Origin: Candidatus Omnitrophota bacterium
Lineage (GTDB): Bacteria; Omnitrophota; Gorgyraeia; Gygaellales; Profunditerraquicolaceae
Length of the DNA: 10,643 nucleotides
Reading direction: 5' to 3'
Assembly: GCA_028706895.1 (NCBI GenBank)
Contig: JAQTVG010000016.1
Span: 1 to 10,643 of the forward strand
Translations under genes and position numbers: made by a program
Notes under the pieces: model-generated
Databases searched by the model: none
What the model saw: only the letters and a program-made list of their open reading frames with translations
What the model was told of the DNA's origin: nothing
Shown: positions 6,690 through 10,643 of the stretch, one piece after another
Layout of the letters: each line of letters starts with the position of its first letter
Numbering within the stretch: the stretch's first letter is position 1

Positions 6690-7478
6690 TTAAATTGCTG
6701 GTAAGCTTCTTAAAAAATGAATTGCTTCTTTCGGATCCTTCAAATAGTATTGAGCATAAGACTTTTTCGGTGCGCCAACAAAAACGGTTAATCCTTTATT
6801 CTTTAACACCTTAAACGCGTCTTCGTCGGCGATATCATCTCCTATATAAATTGGCAAAACATTATCCTTCCCAGAAACGAAAATCTGCCTGATTAAAAGC
6901 CGTAAAACAGCTCTTCCCTTATCCCATTCTATAGGAGGCCTGGTTTCTAAAACCATCTTACCGGATTTAATCTTTATTTTGTTGCTTGCAAGGTAAGAGA
7001 TAACCGTTTGATGAAAGATTCTTTTAATTTGCGGGATCTTACTCCTATCTACCAAACGATAATGCAGGCTCAAAGAAGAACCCTTGTCTTCGATTAAAAC
7101 CCCCCTAAACGACGCGGTATTCGTCTTTAAGTTATCTTTTATTTTTTTTAAAATCTTCCTAAATCCCGCAGGGACTAGCGGCTTAAATTTCATTCTTGGC
7201 CCCTCTATTTCCAACCCGTGATTACCGGCATAAATTGCGTTTTTAAGCCCTATTTTATTCTTGATATCTCCAATAGCCCTGCCGCTTATGAAAGCTAACT
7301 TTATCCTTGAGTTGCCTGCTATCTCTTCTAATAAAGCTTTTGTTTTCTTGGAAAGTTGCGCCTTATCCGGCGTGTCAGTAATAGGCGTTAAGGTGCCATC
7401 AAAATCCAGAAAGATAAACAAATACTTATCTTTAATTTTATTCTTGATTATATCCCACTCGTTAAATAAATATTTCAT
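6690..7478 (-). CDS. otsB: Trehalose-6-phosphate phosphatase OtsB (HAD family)
   Basis: A 262-residue HAD-superfamily phosphatase that turns trehalose-6-phosphate into trehalose. Motif I is LDFDGTLTP (24-32), with nucleophile D25 and acid/base D27. Motif II is SGR (65-67). The family's substrate-side motif is GNHGLE (85-90), the motif III lysine is in WDKG (185-188, K187), and the Mg2+-binding motif IV is GDDIADED (213-220). Length and motif order are normal and no key residue is missing. The ATG at 7478 lies 12 nt after the otsA stop with only a weak SD (AAGG-like), which fits translation in step with otsA. It acts on the product of the sensor-OtsA protein coded just before it. Confidence 0.95.
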   Translation of the reverse strand: MKYLFNEWDIIKNKIKDKYLFIFLDFDGTLTPITDTPDKAQLSKKTKALLEEIAGNSRIKLAFISGRAIGDIKNKIGLKNAIYAGNHGLEIEGPRMKFKPLVPAGFRKILKKIKDNLKTNTASFRGVLIEDKGSSLSLHYRLVDRSKIPQIKRIFHQTVISYLASNKIKIKSGKMVLETRPPIEWDKGRAVLRLLIRQIFVSGKDNVLPIYIGDDIADEDAFKVLKNKGLTVFVGAPKKSYAQYYLKDPKEAIHFLRSLPAI

Positions 7479-7490
7479 GCCTTGCTTGAT

Positions 7491-9728
7491 TTAGCTTTTT
7501 TTTAATGCCGTCAGCTCCGTAATTATGTTTCCGGCCCAGCGATAGACATTATTTTCGGAAACAATTTTGCGCATATTTTCCATTCGTTTTTTCTTTTCTT
7601 CCCGAGGCATTTCTACGGCAGATTTTATAGCATCGGAAAATTCTTCTATGGCGTATGGGTTAATCAAAACTGAATCGGTTAACTCCCTGGCCGCCCCGGT
7701 AAAACGGCTTAATACCAACACGCCGTTAAAATCTGTTTTTGAAGCCACGTACTCTTTAGCCACCAGATTCATTCCATCATGAAGAGAACTAACTATACAT
7801 ATATCCGCAAGGGAATAATAAGGTTTTATTTCTTCGGGAGAAAAATGCCTTTTTAGATAAATTATCGGTCGCCACTCCCCTTCCGAATACTTCCAATTCT
7901 TTTTTTCTACCACCTCATCGATCTCATTCATCAAATCGTGGTATTGCTTTATGTGTGTACGGCTGGGAGCAGCCAGCTGAATAAAAACAAATTTGTTTTT
8001 ATATTGCGGGTTTTTCTCTATGAATCTATCCACCGCAAGCAAGCGTTCGACTAATCCCTTTGTATAGTCAATTCTATCAACGCCTATCGCTACAATTTTG
8101 CCTTCCAACTCAAATTCTTTTTTGATTCTATCTATTTCTCTGAGCAAATCCGGGCTTTGTTTGTTTTGATCTAAATATCCGTCAACGCTTATGGGAAATG
8201 CCCTGACAAATGTTTCCTTTTCGAAACGGACAATGCTGAATTTTTCTGTATCAACACGGGATTCAAGCAGTCTATTTGAAGTTTCAAGAAAATTATTACA
8301 GTGACTTTGCACGTGAAAACCGATTAAATCGCAGGCAAGCATGCCTTCCAGGATCTGCTTGTGATATGGGCAAGTAGAAAAAACTTCCGGGTTCGGCCAT
8401 GGAATATGCCAGAAGAGAGCGATCCTAGCATCCGGGCGTTTCTCTTTAATCATTTTGGCAAGCAACGTGAAATGGTAATCCTGAATAAACAAAAAAGGAT
8501 TTTTTGTTGGCAACTCGGCTAAAACGCTGTCGGCAAATTTCTGATTTACCTTTTTATACATCTGCCAATCAGCCTCTCTGAATACGGGCCTCGTATGTGT
8601 CATATGACACAAAGGCCAAAGCCCTTCATTAGCAAAACCATAATAATACCCCTCCTCTTCTTCTTTAGACAACCAGACTCTTTTAAGAATATAACGGTTA
8701 TCTTCAGGAGGCACTCCGAGTTTATCTTTTGAATTTACAAATTTCCTATCGGCATTGCCGCTACCATGAGCAATCCAGGTTCCGCCACAAGCGCTCATAA
8801 TCGGATGTATAGCGGTAACTACACCACTTGCAGGACGGATACACTTTGGTTGCCCGGTTATATCATCAATGACATGCATATACGGCTCTCTATTAGAAAC
8901 TACAAATAATGCATTTTCTCCCAAACGCGCGTGGATGAGGTCGCGCAACTTTGATTCGGTCCAAAGTTCATCTTTCTTGATGCGTTCAGTTGCCTTTTCG
9001 CTTACAACCTTACGCGCTATCCTTAGGCTTAAAGCTACCTGCTCAACTTCATTCGCAAGTTTTCCAAGTTCATCTTTTCCTTTAATCGGATGTGCAGCTT
9101 CAGTTTCACCTTTTTGAAAATGCTGGAACCATTCTGTAAGCCTAACAACGGGTAAAGTGAATATTTGTCTTTGAATCAGGAGCATAATTAACACAATTAA
9201 CACCAATAAGGTTATTAAAGAAACGCTCAGGCGTTCCCATAGGGCGGTCAATGTAGTAAAAACATATGAAGTATCATAAATTACCTCAACCATTCCAAGA
9301 ATAGTATTTTCATCATCAATAACAGGAATGATATAACTATACACAGAGTAGTCTTTAAAATTTTCTAAGGCCCCCCTTGGGGCTTTATTAGCCAGGATAT
9401 CCTTAAGATAGGACTTTTCTTTCTCTTTCCAATCAGAAAACCTCTCAGTAATTGCTAAAACTTTGCCCTCTTTGTCATAAATAACGCAGCCTTGAAGCCT
9501 TTCTCTCTTTTGGAAACTCTCTACCAGACGATTCGCGGATTTTAAATCATTATTTAGAAGGATCGCTCTTGCAGAAAAATCCAAGCTTTCATCAACAGCC
9601 TTAGCTTTTTTCTGAAGGTCATCCATTAATTTATCCTGGGTAAAACGGATCTGCATAATGCCAAATACTGTAAACCCAATGGCAACGATAATCAAAATCG
9701 GTAGAATGAATAAAAGCAGTCTTTTCAT
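7491..9728 (-). CDS. otsA: Membrane sensor (Cache-like/HAMP) fused to trehalose-6-phosphate synthase (GT20)
   Basis: A 745-residue fusion. Order: TM1 (about 4-24); an extracytoplasmic domain (about 30-160) with a Cache/PAS-like pattern (VIYDKEGKVL at 82-91, then a later GMVEVIYD at 145-152); TM2 (about 168-186); a HAMP domain (about 190-240, with P193, KDELGKLANEVE at 218-229); a helical linker (240-268); then a complete GT20 domain (about 272-742). GT20 marks: SNREP (278-282), FANEGLWPL (365-373), IQDYH (415-419, catalytic-region D417), WHIPWP (440-445), GVDRIDYTKG (549-558, R552 and K557 as in E. coli R262/K267) and DGMNLVAKE (651-659, as E. coli D361...E369). The enzyme makes trehalose-6-phosphate from a nucleotide glucose and glucose-6-phosphate. 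Ordinary OtsA is about 470 residues and soluble; the added 270 residues anchor it and supply a signal input. There is no kinase, cyclase or methyl-accepting output. The SD is GGAGGG (9743-9738). It is the first gene of the operon, behind a structured leader. Confidence 0.94.
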   Translation of the reverse strand: MKRLLLFILPILIIVAIGFTVFGIMQIRFTQDKLMDDLQKKAKAVDESLDFSARAILLNNDLKSANRLVESFQKRERLQGCVIYDKEGKVLAITERFSDWKEKEKSYLKDILANKAPRGALENFKDYSVYSYIIPVIDDENTILGMVEVIYDTSYVFTTLTALWERLSVSLITLLVLIVLIMLLIQRQIFTLPVVRLTEWFQHFQKGETEAAHPIKGKDELGKLANEVEQVALSLRIARKVVSEKATERIKKDELWTESKLRDLIHARLGENALFVVSNREPYMHVIDDITGQPKCIRPASGVVTAIHPIMSACGGTWIAHGSGNADRKFVNSKDKLGVPPEDNRYILKRVWLSKEEEEGYYYGFANEGLWPLCHMTHTRPVFREADWQMYKKVNQKFADSVLAELPTKNPFLFIQDYHFTLLAKMIKEKRPDARIALFWHIPWPNPEVFSTCPYHKQILEGMLACDLIGFHVQSHCNNFLETSNRLLESRVDTEKFSIVRFEKETFVRAFPISVDGYLDQNKQSPDLLREIDRIKKEFELEGKIVAIGVDRIDYTKGLVERLLAVDRFIEKNPQYKNKFVFIQLAAPSRTHIKQYHDLMNEIDEVVEKKNWKYSEGEWRPIIYLKRHFSPEEIKPYYSLADICIVSSLHDGMNLVAKEYVASKTDFNGVLVLSRFTGAARELTDSVLINPYAIEEFSDAIKSAVEMPREEKKKRMENMRKIVSENNVYRWAGNIITELTALKKS

Positions 9729-9748
9729 TTACCACTTCCCTCCAAAAT

Positions 9749-9783
9749 AAAAACGCCACCCTGCATTTGTATGCAAGATGGCG
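9749..9783 (-). terminator. Terminator-like hairpin in the otsA leader (attenuator candidate)
   Basis: The minus-strand RNA forms a 13-bp stem, CGCCAUCUUGCAU (9783-9771) with AUGCAGGGUGGCG (9766-9754), around an ACAA loop. Two of the pairs are G-U wobbles, which exist only on this strand and so support minus-strand RNA. TTTTT (9753-9749) follows directly, then ATTTT, and the otsA SD begins 5 nt later. The hairpin sits between the promoter and the gene, so it would stop transcription before otsA unless it is prevented from folding. Confidence 0.62.
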
Positions 9784-9840
9784 GCCCGACCATCTAAACA
9801 ATCCTCCAGAAATACTCTCGTATTTCCAGACCACTTGATT
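9754..9840 (-). promoter_or_regulatory. Structured 5' leader of the trehalose operon, possible riboswitch/antiterminator
   Basis: Upstream of the terminator-like hairpin, 9830-9805 folds into an 11-bp stem (two G-U pairs) capped by a GAGA (GNRA) tetraloop at 9819-9816. AAUC (9840-9837) can pair with GAUU (9803-9800) to close this arm. AGAUGG (9795-9790) can pair with CCAUCU (9781-9776), which is also part of the 5' arm of the terminator. The two folds exclude each other, as in a transcription attenuator. I do not recognise a known riboswitch consensus. Since the operon contains DUF1646, the Na+-sensing DUF1646 RNA motif is one candidate class to test. The ligand, if any, is unknown. Confidence 0.5.
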
Positions 9841-9854
9841 CCTTATTTTTTTAT

Positions 9855-9883
9855 ATTATACTACTTTCGGATTGGCATCTCAA
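9855..9883 (-). promoter_or_regulatory. otsA: Sigma70-type promoter of the trehalose/ion operon
   Basis: On the minus strand TTGAGA (9883-9878), a 17-nt spacer and TATAAT (9860-9855) match consensus at 5 of 6 and 6 of 6 positions. The predicted start is near 9848, giving a leader of about 120 nt before the otsA ATG at 9728. It lies downstream of the terminator that closes the preceding gene pair, so the operon would have its own transcription start. Confidence 0.62.
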
Positions 9884-9969
9884 GAGGTATTCTCATTAAG
9901 GATGGGCAGTAATATTCGACAAGAGGAAACCCTTTCCGCTTACAGCTATTACTAGATTTGAGTGCACAT

Positions 9970-10015
9970 AAAAAAGGCCTTGCTTCTAATAAATTTAAAA
10001 GCAAGGCCTTTTTTT
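9970..10015 (-). terminator. Strong, symmetrical intrinsic terminator
   Basis: Perfectly complementary arms at 9970-9985 (AAAAAAGGCCTTGCTT) and 9999-10014 (AAGCAAGGCCTTTTTT) leave a 13-nt loop. The A-run before and the T-run after the stem make it work in both directions. It begins 7 bp after the stop codon of the 104-aa protein gene and so ends the two-gene unit before the otsA promoter. Confidence 0.88.
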
Positions 10016-10021
10016 GTAGAT

Positions 10022-10336
10022 CTAATTAGCCTCTACATACTTGGCTCTCTTAGCCATTTTTGCAGCTACTGCTACCATTACCCCCCATATCAGGAAAATT
10101 ATCAAAGTCATCGGAACGCCCACTCTCATCATTTCCGGCCAAACTTCAGGAAGGCCGGCGGTTAGGAATGGAGGATATGGGACAAATTCGCCGTGGGAGA
10201 TATGCTCGATTGCCAACATTGCCACTCCGCCCCACAACATGGAATTTAACCAATTGAAATGATATTTCTCACTAGCTTTTTTCCCTACGGCAGTTGTTAC
10301 TATTGCCGCAGCCGTTGGAACAAGAAAACAGGCCAT
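10022..10336 (-). CDS. Small membrane protein, paralogue of the preceding gene (104 aa)
   Basis: A 104-residue protein with a mildly hydrophobic N-terminus (about 4-17), a membrane segment at about 29-46 and another at about 72-92, then a cationic tail (93-104). The core motif is K24-Y25, W29-L30, MLWG (33-36), AM (39-40) and E44-H45-I46. The motif recurs in the 92-aa protein coded just upstream. Between the helices lies a Pro/aromatic loop (FVPYPPF, 51-57). I have a memory of similar hypothetical proteins in anaerobic bacteria and archaea but know no function. The SD AGGAGG (10347-10342) lies 5 nt before the ATG and is built from the last two codons of the previous gene. A strong terminator follows its stop. 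Confidence 0.85.
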   Translation of the reverse strand: MACFLVPTAAAIVTTAVGKKASEKYHFNWLNSMLWGGVAMLAIEHISHGEFVPYPPFLTAGLPEVWPEMMRVGVPMTLIIFLIWGVMVAVAAKMAKRAKYVEAN

Positions 10337-10338
10337 TT

Positions 10339-10617
10339 TTACCTCCTTTTAAAATTTGAGATTAATAATGAAATCCCCCAGATTACAAACACAGGTACTA
10401 ACATTGCTATTCCCAAGATAGTGCTATTGGCAATCATGCCATCAGTTGTCTTCTCTAAGAATGATCCTCCCTCATATCCTAAGATATGGTCGACAAGAAT
10501 CATTGCTGCCGCTCCCCAGAGCATTAAAGCTAAAAAACCTAACTTGTAATCTTTAGGTAAAACAAGCTTACCTAAAGTCGCGCTCGCTGCCGCGATAGAA
10601 GTTGTTGCTAACCACAT
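10339..10617 (-). CDS. Small membrane protein (92 aa), first of a paralogous pair
   Basis: A 92-residue protein with an Ala/Thr-rich N-terminus (1-15), K22-D23-Y24, then a membrane segment at about 27-46 that contains MLWG (32-35), AM (38-39) and D43-H44-I45, a Gly/acidic loop (47-60), a second membrane segment at about 66-87, and a basic end (KRR, 90-92). The pattern K-[DE]-[KY]...L-x-x-MLWG-x-x-AM-x-x-x-[DE]-H-I is shared with the 104-aa protein. A very strong SD, AGGAGG (10629-10624), sits 6 nt before the ATG at 10617. The promoter must lie beyond the window edge. The stop (10341-10339) leaves 2 nt before the next ATG. The function is unknown. Confidence 0.85.
   Translation of the reverse strand: MWLATTSIAAASATLGKLVLPKDYKLGFLALMLWGAAAMILVDHILGYEGGSFLEKTTDGMIANSTILGIAMLVPVFVIWGISLLISNFKRR
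10342..10347 (-). promoter_or_regulatory. SD of the 104-aa gene encoded by the last two codons of the 92-aa gene
   Basis: The 92-aa gene ends AAA-AGG-AGG-TAA; the two Arg codons form the AGGAGG SD of the next gene, 5 nt before its ATG. Ribosomes ending gene 1 would stand over the SD of gene 2, so the two proteins are probably made in a fixed ratio. Confidence 0.8.
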
Positions 10618-10643
10618 TTTTTACCTCCTTTCTAAAAGGTATA

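Larger units (their letters stand above)
9729..10021. other. Intergenic region between the small membrane protein pair and otsA
   Basis: These 293 bases hold, in order of minus-strand transcription, the terminator at 10015-9970, about 85 bases (9969-9884) in which I see nothing clear, the promoter at 9883-9855, and the structured leader to 9729. No credible ORF lies wholly within it. Confidence 0.6.

Noticed and set aside
9631..9834. Minus-strand ORF of 67 aa covering the otsA leader (a possible leader peptide or upstream gene)
   Set aside because: It needs a GTG start, runs through the terminator-like hairpin and out of frame into otsA, and has no family features. The RNA structure is a better account of this stretch.
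9754..9840. Mini-ykkC (guanidine-II) riboswitch
   Set aside because: The first hairpin does contain an ACGA at its tip, but it is better read as a GAGA tetraloop on a long stem, and the second hairpin loop is ACAA rather than ACGR.
9962..10262. Plus-strand ORFs of 65-73 aa opposite the small membrane protein genes
   Set aside because: Overlapping antisense frames without SD sites; the minus frames have strong SDs, membrane helices and mutual homology.

Overview
The window looks like bacterial chromosome from an anaerobe of the Omnitrophota (candidate phylum OP3) or a similar uncultured lineage. This is an inference. It rests on the gene set (a DUF5752 protein beside trehalose genes, a membrane-anchored OtsA, DUF1646, DUF2934) and on the AT-rich, tightly packed operon style; there is no rRNA or other phylogenetic marker. 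Every supported gene lies on the minus strand, so transcription runs from high to low coordinates.

Layout in the order of transcription. (1) 10617-10022: two tandem small paralogous membrane proteins with strong Shine-Dalgarno (SD) sites, closed by a strong, symmetrical terminator at 9970-10015. (2) 9883-9729: a sigma70-type promoter (TTGAGA-17-TATAAT) and a structured leader of about 120 nt. The leader has a GNRA-capped hairpin, a possible antiterminator and a terminator-like hairpin just before the otsA SD, which together look like an attenuator or riboswitch. (3) 9728-1925: a nine-gene operon with gaps of at most 26 nt: sensor-OtsA fusion, otsB, DUF5752, treT, two single-pass microproteins of 45 and 42 aa, a CLC chloride channel/transporter, a DUF1646 transporter, and a 49-aa DUF2934 protein. 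(4) 1924-1664: a 261-bp intergenic region with a repeated TTGTCCG-type element and a second sigma70-type promoter (TTGATA-17-TATAAT). (5) 1663-1: a GT2 polyprenyl-phosphate-sugar synthase-like gene and a polytopic GT-C-like membrane protein cut by the window edge. This block has visibly higher GC than the operon.

Taken together, region 3 reads as an osmotic or ionic stress operon. It carries two independent routes to trehalose (OtsA/OtsB from a nucleotide sugar and glucose-6-phosphate; TreT from a nucleotide sugar and glucose) next to an anion channel and a probable cation transporter. Its first enzyme carries its own transmembrane Cache-like/HAMP input module, so compatible-solute synthesis may be controlled directly by an extracytoplasmic signal. 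The same operon may also be controlled at the RNA level by the leader. Region 5 is a separate envelope-glycosylation unit.
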